From Prevotella sp. oral taxon 475 (GTDB lineage: Bacteria; Bacteroidota; Bacteroidia; Bacteroidales; Bacteroidaceae): a DNA stretch of 64,000 nt. Position 1 is the stretch's first letter, and every line of letters begins with the position of its first letter. The position numbers and the translations under genes were made by a program. The stretch is taken from positions 1,094,001 through 1,158,000 of the forward strand of contig NZ_CP072334.1 of the NCBI RefSeq assembly GCF_018127805.1. The letters are read 5' to 3'. The notes below the pieces were generated by a model. That model searched no databases and was not told the DNA's origin. It saw only the letters and a list, made by a program, of their open reading frames with translations. Shown piece after piece: positions 8,409 to 18,016 of this stretch.

Positions 8409-9035
8409 ATGAGCAAATTATTTTCAAAGGAAAACAAAGAAGTCTTTGTCAATCCGCTAAATCTCGATAACCCCATCATGGTGCAGGTGTTGGGCATCTG
8501 TTCGGCACTGGCTGTGACGTCGCAGTTGAAGCCCGCCATCGTCATGGGACTGGCTGTAACCATCATCACGGCCTTCTCGAATGTCATCATCTCCATCATC
8601 CGCAACACCATCCCCTCGCGCATCCGCATCATCGTTCAGTTGGTGGTGGTGGCTGCATTGGTAACGATTGTGAGTCAGATTCTGAAGGCCTTTGTCTACG
8701 ACGTGAGTGTAGAACTCTCCGTCTACGTCGGACTGATCATTACCAACTGCATTCTCATGGGGCGGCTCGAAGCTTTCGCTATGATGAACAAACCCTGGCC
8801 GAGTTTTCTTGATGGGGTGGGCAACGGACTGGGCTATGCGCTCATTTTAGTGTTGGTGGGTGCCATACGCGAACTCTTCGGTCGTGGATCGCTGCTCGGC
8901 TTTCAGCTCGTTCCCGATTCCGTGTACGACATGGGCTACCTCAACAACGGAATGATGACCATGCCTGCGATGGCCCTCATCCTTCTGGGCTGCGTCATTT
9001 GGATTCACCGCGCCTATTTCTACAAAGAGAAATGA
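8409..9035 (+). CDS. nqrD: Na+-translocating NADH:quinone reductase subunit D
   Basis: 208 residues, six-helix membrane subunit homologous to NqrE and RnfE. NqrD and NqrE together bind the intramembrane iron centre between their inverted halves. The sequence has the family-like NPIMVQVLGICSALAVT and VGAIRELFG segments. It starts 14 bases after nqrC and precedes nqrE by 35 bases, in line with one operon. Confidence 0.95.
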   Translation: MSKLFSKENKEVFVNPLNLDNPIMVQVLGICSALAVTSQLKPAIVMGLAVTIITAFSNVIISIIRNTIPSRIRIIVQLVVVAALVTIVSQILKAFVYDVSVELSVYVGLIITNCILMGRLEAFAMMNKPWPSFLDGVGNGLGYALILVLVGAIRELFGRGSLLGFQLVPDSVYDMGYLNNGMMTMPAMALILLGCVIWIHRAYFYKEK

Positions 9036-9070
9036 GCCTTTTTCATTCAAGACATCAATCATAAAGAATA

Positions 9071-9697
9071 ATGGAACACCTCATTAGTTTATTCTTCCGG
9101 TCCATCTTTGTGGACAACATGATATTTGCATTCTTCCTGGGCATGTGTTCGTTTTTGGCCGTATCGAAGAACGTAAAGACATCGTTGGGTTTAGGACTGG
9201 CCGTCACATTCGTGCTACTCGTCACGGTGCCCGTCGACTATCTCCTGCAAACCCGCGTCCTGGGGCCCGACTGCCTCATCCCCGGCGTCGACCTCTCCTA
9301 TCTCAGCTTCATCCTCTTCATCGCCGTGATTGCCGGTATTGTGCAGTTGGTCGAGATGGTGGTCGAGCGATACAGTCCCTCGCTTTACGCCGCGTTGGGC
9401 ATCTTCCTGCCACTCATCGCCGTCAACTGCGCCATCATGGGAGCCTCGCTCTTCATGCAGCAGCGCATCAACATGGATCCCGCCAGCACGCAATACATCG
9501 GTTCGGTGTGGGATTCCATCTCCTACGCGATCGGAAGCGGAATCGGATGGACCCTGGCCATCGTCTCGATGGGAGCCATCAGAGAGAAGATGCAATACAG
9601 CGATGTGCCCAAACCCCTGCAAGGATTAGGCATCACCTTCATCACCGTCGGACTGATGGCCATGGCGATGATGTGTTTTTCGGGATTAAAATTATAA
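9071..9697 (+). CDS. nqrE: Na+-translocating NADH:quinone reductase subunit E
   Basis: 208 residues, six transmembrane helices, paralogue of NqrD. Family-typical stretches are [19 protein letters not shown] and [11 protein letters not shown], which contain the cysteines (Cys26 region and Cys ~120) expected to help hold the membrane Fe centre. Located between nqrD and nqrF with short gaps. Confidence 0.95.
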   Translation: MEHLISLFFRSIFVDNMIFAFFLGMCSFLAVSKNVKTSLGLGLAVTFVLLVTVPVDYLLQTRVLGPDCLIPGVDLSYLSFILFIAVIAGIVQLVEMVVERYSPSLYAALGIFLPLIAVNCAIMGASLFMQQRINMDPASTQYIGSVWDSISYAIGSGIGWTLAIVSMGAIREKMQYSDVPKPLQGLGITFITVGLMAMAMMCFSGLKL

Positions 9698-9706
9698 CAA
9701 AAGGAT

Positions 9707-10975
9707 ATGGCACAATTTATATTGACAAGCATAGCAGTCTTTCTTCTCACCATCTTGCTTTTAGTGGTGATTCTGCTGGTGGCAAAGAAATACCTCTCGC
9801 CCAGCGGAAAAGTCACCATCACCGTCAACGGCGAGAGAGAACTCTCCGTAGAGCAAGGCAACAACGTGATGGCAACGCTCAACGAGAACGGCATCTTCCT
9901 ACCCTCGGCCTGCGGAGGAAAGGCCAGCTGCGGACAGTGCAAGCTGCAAGTGATGGAAGGCGGTGGAGAGATTCTCGACTCCGAACGCTCGCATTTCTCG
10001 CGTAAGGAAATCAAAGATCACTGGCGACTGGGTTGCCAGTGCAAAGTCAAGAGCGACCTTCAGGTAAAAGTTCCCGAAAGCGTGCTTGGCGTCAAAGAGT
10101 GGGAGTGCACCGTCATCAGCAACAAGAACGTGTCGAGTTTCATCAAAGAATTTATCGTCGAGCTGCCCCCTGGCGAGCACATGGATTTCGTGCCGGGAAG
10201 TTACGCCCAAATCAAAATCCCGGCTTACGCCGAGATCGACTACGACCGCGACATCGACAAGCAATCCATCGGCGAAGAATACGTCCCCGTATGGGAAAAG
10301 TTCGGCATCTTCTCGCTCAAAGCCCACAATCCCGAAGACACCATCCGCGCCTACTCCATGGCCAACTATCCGGCCGAGGGCGACCGCATCACCCTCACCG
10401 TCCGCATTGCCACCACGCCCTTTAAACCGCGGCCCGAAGTAGGATTCCAGGATGTTCCCACGGGCATTGCCTCGAGTTACATCTTTTCGCGAAAGCCTGG
10501 CGACAAAGTCATCATGAGCGGTCCGTTCGGCGATTTCCATCCCATTTTCGACTCCAAGAAAGAGATGATTTGGGTAGGCGGCGGTGCCGGAATGGCTCCC
10601 TTGCGCAGTCAGATCATGCACATGCTGAAGACTCTGCACACGCGCGACCGCCAGATGCACTACTTCTATGGTGCGCGCAGTCTGAGCGAAGCCTTCTTCC
10701 TCGACGATTTCCACGCGCTCGAGCAAGAATATCCCAACTTCCACTTCCACCTGGCTCTCGACCGCCCCGACCCTCGGGCCGACGAGGCCGGTGTGCCCTA
10801 CACCGCCGGATTCGTGCACGAAGTGATGTACAACACGTATCTCAAAGACCATGAGGCCCCCGAAGACATCGAGTTCTACATGTGCGGTCCCGGTCCGATG
10901 AGCAAAGCCGTGCAGGCGATGCTTGACAGCATCGGCGTAGAGCCCGAAAGCATCATGTTCGATAACTTTGGGTAA
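9707..10975 (+). CDS. nqrF: Na+-translocating NADH:quinone reductase subunit F (NADH entry, FAD and 2Fe-2S)
   Basis: 422 residues. An N-terminal membrane helix (about 8-26) is followed by a ferredoxin domain with the 2Fe-2S ligands Cys69, Cys75, Cys78 and Cys110, an FAD domain (RAYSMANYPAE) and an NADH-binding domain (WVGGGAGMAPLRS). The C-terminal MCGPGPM is the usual nucleotide-binding end. NqrF oxidises NADH and feeds electrons to the other subunits. It is the last operon gene; a terminator lies at 11103-11139. From 10976 to 11102 no gene is seen. Confidence 0.96.
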   Translation: MAQFILTSIAVFLLTILLLVVILLVAKKYLSPSGKVTITVNGERELSVEQGNNVMATLNENGIFLPSACGGKASCGQCKLQVMEGGGEILDSERSHFSRKEIKDHWRLGCQCKVKSDLQVKVPESVLGVKEWECTVISNKNVSSFIKEFIVELPPGEHMDFVPGSYAQIKIPAYAEIDYDRDIDKQSIGEEYVPVWEKFGIFSLKAHNPEDTIRAYSMANYPAEGDRITLTVRIATTPFKPRPEVGFQDVPTGIASSYIFSRKPGDKVIMSGPFGDFHPIFDSKKEMIWVGGGAGMAPLRSQIMHMLKTLHTRDRQMHYFYGARSLSEAFFLDDFHALEQEYPNFHFHLALDRPDPRADEAGVPYTAGFVHEVMYNTYLKDHEAPEDIEFYMCGPGPMSKAVQAMLDSIGVEPESIMFDNFG

Positions 10976-11102
10976 GGAGTGAAAAGGAGTGAAGGAGTGA
11001 AAGGGAGTGAAGACGAATGCCTCTCCGCTTCATACCTTAGTTGACGATGATCAACAGCTCGACCATCGCTTACAAACAAACGTTTTTCCGCTCCATCTTT
11101 TA

Positions 11103-11139
11103 AAAACAGCGTTTCTGAATTTCTCAGAAACGCTGTTTT
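11103..11139. terminator. Bidirectional hairpin terminator after nqrF
   Basis: A perfect 16-bp stem (AAAACAGCGTTTCTGA and its complement) with a 5-base loop. A on the left and T on the right allow termination in both directions. Confidence 0.8.
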
Positions 11140-11239
11140 GCTGTGCACACTTCCCGCCACGCATCGATCATCACCACCACTACTGTTTATCATGGCTTTC
11201 GCGCCAAGTTCAACCTCTATCCGCCGCATGAAAAGGTTT

Positions 11240-11640
11240 TCCGCGCGGCGCAGAAGCAGGTGGGCAGACTGCGGAGTAGGTTCCGCGCGGCGCAGAAGCA
11301 GGTGGGCAGACTACGGAGTAGGTTCCGCGCCGCGCAAAAGCAGGTGGGCAGACTGCGGAGTAGGCTCCGCGCGGCGCAGAAGCAGGTGGGCAGACTGTGG
11401 AGTAGGTTCCGCGCGGCGCGGAAGCAGGTGGGCAGACTGTGGAGTAGGTTCCGCGCGGCGCGGAAGCAGGTGGGCAGACTGTGGAGTAGGTTCCGCGCGG
11501 CGCGGAAGCGGGTGTACAGACTGTGGGATAGCTTCTGCAAGTTGCAGAAGCGGTTGGACAGACTGCAGGATAGCTTCTGCAAGTTGCAAAAGCGTGTTTG
11601 CAGACTGCTGGATAGCTTTTGCAAGTTGCAGAAGCTATCT
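11240..11640. repeat. 42-bp tandem repeat array, nine and a half units
   Basis: Units of exactly 42 bp start at 11240, 11282, 11324, 11366, 11408, 11450, 11492, 11534, 11576 and (partial) 11618. The first six or seven are nearly identical and GC rich (GCGCGGCGCAGAAGCAGG core); the last three diverge to TCTGCAAGTTGCAGAAGC, which is itself a near-perfect palindrome. Because 42 is divisible by three, several frames on both strands stay open with 14-residue repeats; none has a clear promoter or start, so no gene is called. Confidence 0.95.
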
Positions 11641-11668
11641 TTCATTCTATTTGAGGGGTATTTTGAGC

Positions 11669-11707
11669 TGCAAAAACGGATTCATCGACGATGAATCCGT
11701 TTTTGCA
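11669..11707. terminator. Bidirectional terminator downstream of the TPR gene
   Basis: A 17-bp perfect stem (TGCAAAAACGGATTCAT and its complement) around CGACG; A/T runs on both sides. It lies 51 bases beyond the stop of the reverse-strand TPR gene and also bounds the 42-bp repeat array. Confidence 0.8.
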
Positions 11708-11757
11708 TGCCGCAGATGCGGGTAAGTGGACGAAGAAACAAGAGCAGAAAGAGGAAG

Positions 11758-13911
11758 TTAGCGTAAAAGGAGGTCGATGAGAAGATTTTCGTCCGTCTGC
11801 GTGAGATGATAATGCGAGAGTAGAGCTGCATCCTCGCGAAAAACCTGTTGAAGAAAGGCGGGTGCATCTTCCGCGGTTGTTTTCTGGCGTTCCAGATACT
11901 GCCGAAGATGTTGCACACAAGGCTCGATCCTTCCGGCAAACCACAGACTGTAGGCTGCATGCAGAAAATCGTCGGTCTGTGCCGCGTCCTCTTCTTCCAA
12001 CAGCTGCGCATAGCGTTCGTAGGCCTGGTGAGGTTGGTCTCGAAAGAGTTCGACCCAAGCCAGGGCGCGGCGAATAGCGGCATCGACAGGATGCTGGTAG
12101 TCGAGTTTGAAAAGAAGCTCTGCCGCCTCTTGCGTTTGGCCATCCTTGATCAGCGCAGTGGCCAGTCCCAAGGCGTAGGCTGTGGTGTCGGGGTGCAGAT
12201 GGCAAAGACGGCGATAGCAGTCAATGGCACGGGGGAAGTCTGCGGCGCGGAGAGCCGTTCGGGCACAGGCGCGGAGGGCGGGTAGGTCGTCGGGATGCAG
12301 AGCGAGAATCTCTGTGTAGAGAGCTTGCGCTCGGCGGTGCTCGGCGTGATGTTCGGCGGCAGCGGCACGCAGAAAAATGCTGTCGCGGTCGGTCGGCAGT
12401 TCTGCCTGCTGGGTGAGTCGATAGAGAAAGCTATACTTCTTTCTGCGTAAGAGGAAAATCCCCAGGTCTTTGGCCACGGCGGGCAGCACCGTGTTCCTGA
12501 GCAGTGGGTTGAGCAGGAAGAGCTCTTCGGTCTCTTCGGTCCCCCCTCCGAAGGGATTGGTAAAGGGGCTGCGCAAGGGGCAAACACGGAAGAAGCGATA
12601 GAGATCCTGCAGATAGAGGCGGCGCAGATAGGCGGGTTGGTCTTGATAGTCGGCGGCGTTGTCGTACTGAAAAAGGTGGTCGCCCGAGATGAGTTCGCGG
12701 ATGTTCTGCGGAATGCGGTCGATGACCATCGACAGAGCCAGGACGAAGGAATACTTGTCGGAATGGCAGAAGGGACTTTGCGAGAAGATGTTCTGCAGAA
12801 ATTTTTCTTTGTCTACCCCCGCGATGGGTTTGATTTCGGGATGGTTGGGGGAGAAGGGACAAAACCAGTTGTTGATTCGCCGAAAGAAGGGGAATTGCTT
12901 CATCTGAGAGAAGCCGCCAAAATAAACGTCGACGCCTTTCTTCTGTAGGTCCATCATCCGGGTGTAACTGGCTTCGAGCTTCTCCATGGCCTGCTCTGCG
13001 GCATGGGGATCGAGGATGTCGTCAAGGCTCGCTGCGTCTTCCGCTCCGCCCAAAGATAAGGCTCGACCCTGGAGGATGCCTGGGAGAATGTCACGACTGA
13101 TTTGCTGTGTGTCGCGCTCGGCATCCATGCCATAGAGGAGCTGAAGCTGGAGCTCAAGGAGTTCGCGCTTCACCGCTTCGGGCGAAACGACTTTGCCGAG
13201 CAGGTCGACAAGTTCGGGAAAGAGCGTTGCTTCTTCTCCGGGCAGGGTGAGCGTCCAACCCACGAGCGCACGCTGTTTCACGGCCACGTCGGTGGCATAC
13301 TGATAGAGGTAGAGCAGAGCGGCAAACCGGCGATCGTCGAAGGCGATGAGCAGCGAGAGGGTGATGGCACTGACGAGGAGTTGCGCGTCGAGCGTGTCGA
13401 TGGTGGGCGAGAGGAGTAGCTCTTGGAAGAAAGTTTGGGTTTGTCGACTCCAGGGCGAGGCCGTCAGCACGTGGTAGAAGAGGGCCGTCATCAGTTCGTG
13501 ATGACTTTGATAGAGGTTTTTCGAACGGGACTCGCCGTCGGTCTCGAGCGACAGGAGGGCGAGGTCTTGCACGAAGGCTTCCAAGTGGCTGCGCAGGTCG
13601 TCGTGGGAGAGCTGCGCGATGGGGTAGGGCGATGGAGAGGAGAGACTCTCCGTGCGACGGCTCAGGGTGAGGATGATCTCCGTGCGCAGGCGGAACAGTT
13701 GGCGTAGGAGGGCGGTGTAGAGTTGGTTGCGACTGGGGTCGGCAAAGCCGCTGAGCATGAACTCGAGGATGCGGCTGTGGTCGGCCTCGATTTCATTCAG
13801 CGGCTCGATGAATTGGGTCAGTTGCCGACTCTCGATGAGGTGGCGCATCTGTTGGATGGCCAATCCGAGGTTGCGCTGGGAAACGATCGTTTCGTAGGTC
13901 TTGTTCATCAT
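11758..13911 (-). CDS. Large TPR-type cytoplasmic protein, unknown function
   Basis: 717 residues without signal peptide or membrane segment. The N-terminal two thirds are helical and not assigned to a family. From about residue 500 onward tetratricopeptide-like helix pairs are visible (AQALYTEILALHPDDLPAL, AIDCYRRLCHLHPDTTAYAL, AAELLFKLDYQHPVDAAI), so it probably scaffolds protein contacts. It starts 3 bases after the stop of the lipoprotein gene 13915-14823, so both should be one transcript. I do not recognise the full-length family. Confidence 0.75.
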   Translation of the reverse strand: MMNKTYETIVSQRNLGLAIQQMRHLIESRQLTQFIEPLNEIEADHSRILEFMLSGFADPSRNQLYTALLRQLFRLRTEIILTLSRRTESLSSPSPYPIAQLSHDDLRSHLEAFVQDLALLSLETDGESRSKNLYQSHHELMTALFYHVLTASPWSRQTQTFFQELLLSPTIDTLDAQLLVSAITLSLLIAFDDRRFAALLYLYQYATDVAVKQRALVGWTLTLPGEEATLFPELVDLLGKVVSPEAVKRELLELQLQLLYGMDAERDTQQISRDILPGILQGRALSLGGAEDAASLDDILDPHAAEQAMEKLEASYTRMMDLQKKGVDVYFGGFSQMKQFPFFRRINNWFCPFSPNHPEIKPIAGVDKEKFLQNIFSQSPFCHSDKYSFVLALSMVIDRIPQNIRELISGDHLFQYDNAADYQDQPAYLRRLYLQDLYRFFRVCPLRSPFTNPFGGGTEETEELFLLNPLLRNTVLPAVAKDLGIFLLRRKKYSFLYRLTQQAELPTDRDSIFLRAAAAEHHAEHRRAQALYTEILALHPDDLPALRACARTALRAADFPRAIDCYRRLCHLHPDTTAYALGLATALIKDGQTQEAAELLFKLDYQHPVDAAIRRALAWVELFRDQPHQAYERYAQLLEEEDAAQTDDFLHAAYSLWFAGRIEPCVQHLRQYLERQKTTAEDAPAFLQQVFREDAALLSHYHLTQTDENLLIDLLLR

Positions 13912-13914
13912 CTG

Positions 13915-14823
13915 TCAGTGGGATTGAAAATTTCTGGCGCACCGTAGATCTTGCTCTCGCGGAGCCGACGTCCGCATGTAACGGGGAATGGACAGATGGG
14001 AGAGTTCGGATGGCGAGAGGCGATAATACTTCGCCAATACGTCGGCATAGCTTGCAAAACCGCGGAGGTTGATGGAGTCGCAAGCGCGATTGTAAACCTT
14101 GAGGAAGAGGGGCAACGCACGACTCACTTTGCGGCGATGCGCACCGTCGTTGCGAAAGACGATCACGCCCAGTCGTAGGTCTTTCTCGCGAGTGTCCATC
14201 AGCAGACTGTGACCCGCTCGCCGCGCCGCGCTGGCCTGGGGCTCGGGCAGGAAGGCTGCGTCGATCTCATTGCCTAAGAGCATCTTTTGACGGATGTTCA
14301 CGTCGTTGATCTGGATGTTGAAGACCTCGCTCTTGGGTTTTGCGCTGTCTACCATGTTTTGGGCCAGGAGATGGGTGGCCGAGTGGCGCGTCATGCCTAC
14401 CATCTTGTCGGCCAGCTGGGAGATGGTCTTGATTCTGGCGGCGCGATGGCTGTAGAGCTGCCAGGAGAGGTTGGTGGCGGTGGCGTAACGCAGGGCCAGT
14501 CCGTCGAGCTGGAGCCGATGGGCGCGGACGAGGTCGGTGGCGGCTCCCTCGACGCGTCCCCGCAGTAGGGCTGTGTCGCAATCCATCTGGGCCGTGTATC
14601 GCACCGGACGAAGGGGGATGCGCTCCTCGTCGAACCAACCTCGCTCGTGGGCGACATAGATCGGCAGACAGTCTAACGTGGGCATCACGGCGATTCGTAA
14701 GAGCGAATCGGCATTTTCTATTTTCTTGGCTGGGCCTTTCTGGGTTTCCTTCCTGCCCGAACAACTGCACAAGGCGCACGCCAAAAGGACGCACGCCAGG
14801 AAGGGACTTTTCTTTATGTTCAT
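13915..14823 (-). CDS. ABC-type substrate-binding lipoprotein (NMT1/THI5-like fold)
   Basis: About 302 residues. MNIKKSPFLACVLLACALCSC is a lipoprotein signal with the lipobox ending in Cys, so it should be anchored in a membrane. The mature part follows a periplasmic binding protein pattern (LRIAVMPTLDCLPIYVAHERG, ADKMVGMTRHSATHLLAQ, GNEIDAAFLPEPQASAAR) like the SsuA/NMT1/THI5 group. No permease or ATPase lies nearby, so its ligand is unknown. ATG at 14823 is preferred because it begins the signal peptide; an in-frame ATG at 14856 would add 11 residues. Upstream gene of a two-gene operon with the TPR protein. Confidence 0.75.
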   Translation of the reverse strand: MNIKKSPFLACVLLACALCSCSGRKETQKGPAKKIENADSLLRIAVMPTLDCLPIYVAHERGWFDEERIPLRPVRYTAQMDCDTALLRGRVEGAATDLVRAHRLQLDGLALRYATATNLSWQLYSHRAARIKTISQLADKMVGMTRHSATHLLAQNMVDSAKPKSEVFNIQINDVNIRQKMLLGNEIDAAFLPEPQASAARRAGHSLLMDTREKDLRLGVIVFRNDGAHRRKVSRALPLFLKVYNRACDSINLRGFASYADVLAKYYRLSPSELSHLSIPRYMRTSAPREQDLRCARNFQSH

Positions 14824-14971
14824 CTTGTTGACTGGGGTGTTATACTTTTTCTGCATCCATCAAATGCTGTTCTTTGCTTTGCGAAATCTCTGCAACTTTG
14901 ATCAAATGCTGTTCATCGCGCCATTAGCTCTCTACTGCATTGAGTCGATCAGAAGCTTATTTTTCGGTATT

Positions 14972-14980
14972 GCAAAAGTA
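14972..14980 (-). promoter_or_regulatory. Candidate promoter of the lipoprotein-TPR operon
   Basis: TACTTTTGC on the reverse strand, matching TAnnTTTG, about 150 bases upstream of the lipoprotein ATG. It overlaps the region just before the plus-strand ORF at 14996. Confidence 0.45.
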
Positions 14981-14995
14981 GATATAAAAATCGAA

Positions 14996-15322
14996 ATGCC
15001 ATCATTCGAGAAGTTTCAGATGAAAAGAAAAACGTTGCAAAAACCTGTTATTACGACGGAAATTTATAGCTACACCCAAAGAGACGCGCTCATATTAGAG
15101 AAAGAGGCGGTTCTCAAAGAGAAAGGAGAAGCAAAGGAAGAAACTGTTCTTTCCAAGGAGAAGGCTATTAAAGAAAAAGAGTACCTCCGTCAAAATGAAG
15201 AAGAGAGAGCTAGAAAAGTAAAACAAGACCGTGCGGAAACTCATGTCTCAGATTGGCTTGAAAGCAAAGCGGAAGAAACGGTACCATCACTCATTCTCCT
15301 ATATTATCTTGTTTCTCACTAA
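14996..15322 (+). CDS. Hypothetical charged helical protein
   Basis: A possible 108-residue protein, very rich in Lys and Glu between residues 40 and 90 (EKEAVLKEKGEAKEE, AIKEKEYLRQNEEERARK), which predicts a long charged helix or coiled coil. No signal peptide, no family recognised. The open frame extends upstream over the lipoprotein gene on the other strand, and ATG 14996 is the first start outside that overlap. No plus-strand promoter was found close by, so it may not be real. Confidence 0.35.
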   Translation: MPSFEKFQMKRKTLQKPVITTEIYSYTQRDALILEKEAVLKEKGEAKEETVLSKEKAIKEKEYLRQNEEERARKVKQDRAETHVSDWLESKAEETVPSLILLYYLVSH

Positions 15323-15379
15323 AACGCAATGTTATTGTTATTTAATCAATGGGAATTTGTAAGTTAAAATAAATTACAT

Positions 15380-15388
15380 TACTTTTGC
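15380..15388 (+). promoter_or_regulatory. Candidate promoter of the C10 protease gene
   Basis: TACTTTTGC fits the -7 consensus. It would give a leader of about 175 bases before the protease ATG, with a five-codon mini-ORF beginning at about 15409. Confidence 0.45.
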
Positions 15389-15568
15389 AATGCGTAAAGA
15401 AAAAACAATGAAGAGACATCCATGAGATAGTGAATGAAGATGAACTTGAATGGTTGAAAGCGACTTGAATTTAGTAGGCACAACCTTTTTGGGGTAAAAA
15501 TGTGCTGAGGCTATATTGCCAACTTTGATCGTATAATGATATAACAAACCAAAATACTTAATAATAAA

Positions 15569-18016
15569 ATGAACGAACAAATGAAAAAGACATTGTTATT
15601 AGCACTAACAGTGTTGTCAAATGTTGTACTTTCTAATGCAAACCCCATAACAAAGGGACAAGCTTTGAGCATTGCATCGAAGTATATCAATAACCCAACG
15701 TTATCGAAGAACACACCTGTAACGCGCTCTTCACAAGCTAATGAACAACCTGCATATTACGTCTTCACGAGTTCGAGCGATAAAAAGTTCGTCATCATAT
15801 CAGGAGAAAGCAAACTAAACAAATTGGTTGGCTATGGAGATAACATGTCGAAGAATAGCGACGAGCAACCACCATACTTCAAGAAGTTTCTAGAAGATTA
15901 TGAAAGTGTGGTGAAAGCTGTACGCAATAGCAGTAAGCAAGCACCAACGACGCAGATGCCCATCAAGCGAAAGGTGGAACCATTGCTTACTTGTCAGTGG
16001 AGTCAGTATTTTCCTTATAACAAATATACGCTTAAAATTGATGGCAAAACAACGCCTACTGGCTGTGTAGCAACTGCAACAGCACAAGTGATGTACCACC
16101 ACAAATGGCCCAAAAACCGTCCCACAGGGTATGTTAAAAAAGAGGGCGACGAAGCTAGGAAGAGTCCTACTTATTGGTGGGATGATATGAAAGACACCTC
16201 TAACAAGATGCTTTCAGAACGCTCCAGGCAAGCTGTTGGCGTGCTGATGCGCGACATTGGCAAAGCCGTTAACATGAGATATTACCACAAGGGGAGCGAC
16301 TCAAACTTGCAATATGCGTGCAATGCACTTCGAGATAAGTTTGATTATACGGTACGTTTCCTTGATAAAGACTTCTTGCCTGCTAACGAATTCCTCAAAG
16401 AAGTGATGCAAGAAATATCCAACGGCTATCCTGTTTTGGTTTGCGGAGGCCCACATGCCTATGTTTACGACGGTTATGATGAACGTGGTTTTCTACATAC
16501 CAACTGGGGATGGGAAGGACTAAACGATGGTTATTTTGATATAAACACCGTTTATTTAAATGTTACGGGCTTTGCGCTTAGTGGCACGTTTTGGGATGAC
16601 ATGTCTGTTGTTTTTGCCCATCCCAATGATGGTAAGGCCGTTCCATTTAAGGAAATAGAACGTGGATTGGATGCTCGCACCACCACTGCATTCACCATTA
16701 GCAAAACAGAAGCAACACGAACAGAGAAATTGAGTGCTTCAATTATAAAGTTAGGCTCATATAGTCCTGTTAAAGGAAAGCTGGGTGTGTTTACAGGTAA
16801 GGTTGCACTGGCACTTTATAACCACAAGAACGAACGGGTGAAAATATTTAACTCTGCCAGCGACAACATAGTTTGGGCATCCATTTTCACCGCTATGAGT
16901 TTTGATTTGACTAACATTAGCTTTGAAGGTTTACCCAATGGACACTATCGTTTGGTGCCCGTCTTCTCTGAAATGCTTGATGAACAGACTAAGAAAAACG
17001 GCGAGTGGAAACCCATTAACCACGCCAATGAAATGGAAGTTGAACTCACAACAAATGCTGTTCGCATCAACACCAACAACCCCCAAAATGTTGTCACTAT
17101 TGAAAAGAGGCCAAGTGTGCTTGCTCCTTTCTATGAAGACTCGGGCAAGATGGGCGCTTTTAGTTTCACCATGTATAACCCTGGGCGAGAAGAAGTGCGT
17201 GGCGACTTGGTAATGACGCTTAAAAGCCTTGAAAACAATAAGGTTTATAATGCCTATTTGCTTACCCCTAACGTTGTTGCACAGCGTCTTGGGCACACTT
17301 CTTTTACCATCAACATGCAGGCGCTATACAATAATCCTGGCGATTTCGGCAAATTAAAGGTTGGTAAATACAGCGTAACCCTATCGATAAAGGTTAAGAA
17401 AAAGAATTCGGAATATATTGTTCCCATTACGATGAAAGAGCCTTTTGAGATAGAAGTGTTGCCCGATCCCCACCAAGGAACGATTGAGTTTAATTTTGTA
17501 GACTTCTTAGTAGATGGTGCTAACGCCAATTATAGCACCTTCCAGCTGAATAAGATAAGAGAAATAGGCTTACAAGTGCATGCCAAAGTGGCTGGCTACC
17601 AAATTAGGGAAGGCTATCGTGGGCGCATTTATTATCGTTTGCTCGACCTGACAGAGAACAAATGGATTGAATTAGGCTCTGCCAATAATGTTTATCTGCC
17701 TTGCGAAAAGCCCAACGATGCAAGCAAAACACGTGTTACTTTTAACGCATCGATGTTGAAACCCAACCGCTCTTACGAAATACATCTCGAAATTGAACGA
17801 GGTGGAAATCGTGAAGATGTTTGGAATCCTAATGCAAAGCGCAATGTGTTCTACACGGTTGACGATTTGAAGACTACTGCAATCGACTCGCTCGAAGCAG
17901 ATAACAAAGCTCCAAAGCGCATCTTTAACATTGAAGGAGTGCGGCAAACGCAGGCTTGGGAAACACTTCCTGCGGGTATCTATATTGTGGATGGCAAGAA
18001 AGTGATGAAAAAGTAA
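15569..18016 (+). CDS. C10-family (streptopain/interpain-like) secreted cysteine protease
   Basis: 815 residues. An N-terminal signal peptide (from Met5, MKKTLLLALTVLSNVVLSNA) leads into an inhibitory prodomain (ITKGQALSIASKYIN, PAYYVF, KKFVIISG). The catalytic domain has the nucleophile Cys165 in PTGCVATATAQVMYHH and the general base His295 in GGPHAYVYDGYDE, followed by TNWGWEG, all hallmarks of C10 peptidases. The remaining ~450 residues are beta-rich repeats, much longer than streptopain. The C-terminus (GIYIVDGKKVMKK) matches the short tail of other Prevotella secreted proteins. Interpain-type relatives degrade host complement and hemoglobin; that role is inference here. ATG at 15569 or 15581 could be used. 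Confidence 0.9.
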   Translation: MNEQMKKTLLLALTVLSNVVLSNANPITKGQALSIASKYINNPTLSKNTPVTRSSQANEQPAYYVFTSSSDKKFVIISGESKLNKLVGYGDNMSKNSDEQPPYFKKFLEDYESVVKAVRNSSKQAPTTQMPIKRKVEPLLTCQWSQYFPYNKYTLKIDGKTTPTGCVATATAQVMYHHKWPKNRPTGYVKKEGDEARKSPTYWWDDMKDTSNKMLSERSRQAVGVLMRDIGKAVNMRYYHKGSDSNLQYACNALRDKFDYTVRFLDKDFLPANEFLKEVMQEISNGYPVLVCGGPHAYVYDGYDERGFLHTNWGWEGLNDGYFDINTVYLNVTGFALSGTFWDDMSVVFAHPNDGKAVPFKEIERGLDARTTTAFTISKTEATRTEKLSASIIKLGSYSPVKGKLGVFTGKVALALYNHKNERVKIFNSASDNIVWASIFTAMSFDLTNISFEGLPNGHYRLVPVFSEMLDEQTKKNGEWKPINHANEMEVELTTNAVRINTNNPQNVVTIEKRPSVLAPFYEDSGKMGAFSFTMYNPGREEVRGDLVMTLKSLENNKVYNAYLLTPNVVAQRLGHTSFTINMQALYNNPGDFGKLKVGKYSVTLSIKVKKKNSEYIVPITMKEPFEIEVLPDPHQGTIEFNFVDFLVDGANANYSTFQLNKIREIGLQVHAKVAGYQIREGYRGRIYYRLLDLTENKWIELGSANNVYLPCEKPNDASKTRVTFNASMLKPNRSYEIHLEIERGGNREDVWNPNAKRNVFYTVDDLKTTAIDSLEADNKAPKRIFNIEGVRQTQAWETLPAGIYIVDGKKVMKK

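Noticed and set aside
9899..10852. 317-residue reverse-strand frame inside nqrF
   Set aside because: Antisense shadow of the conserved nqrF gene, no family pattern.
11143..11694. 183-residue frame with 14-residue repeats in the 42-bp array, and equivalents in other frames and on the other strand
   Set aside because: Repeat length divisible by three opens several frames at once; no start signal singles one out. Kept as a finding, not as a gene.
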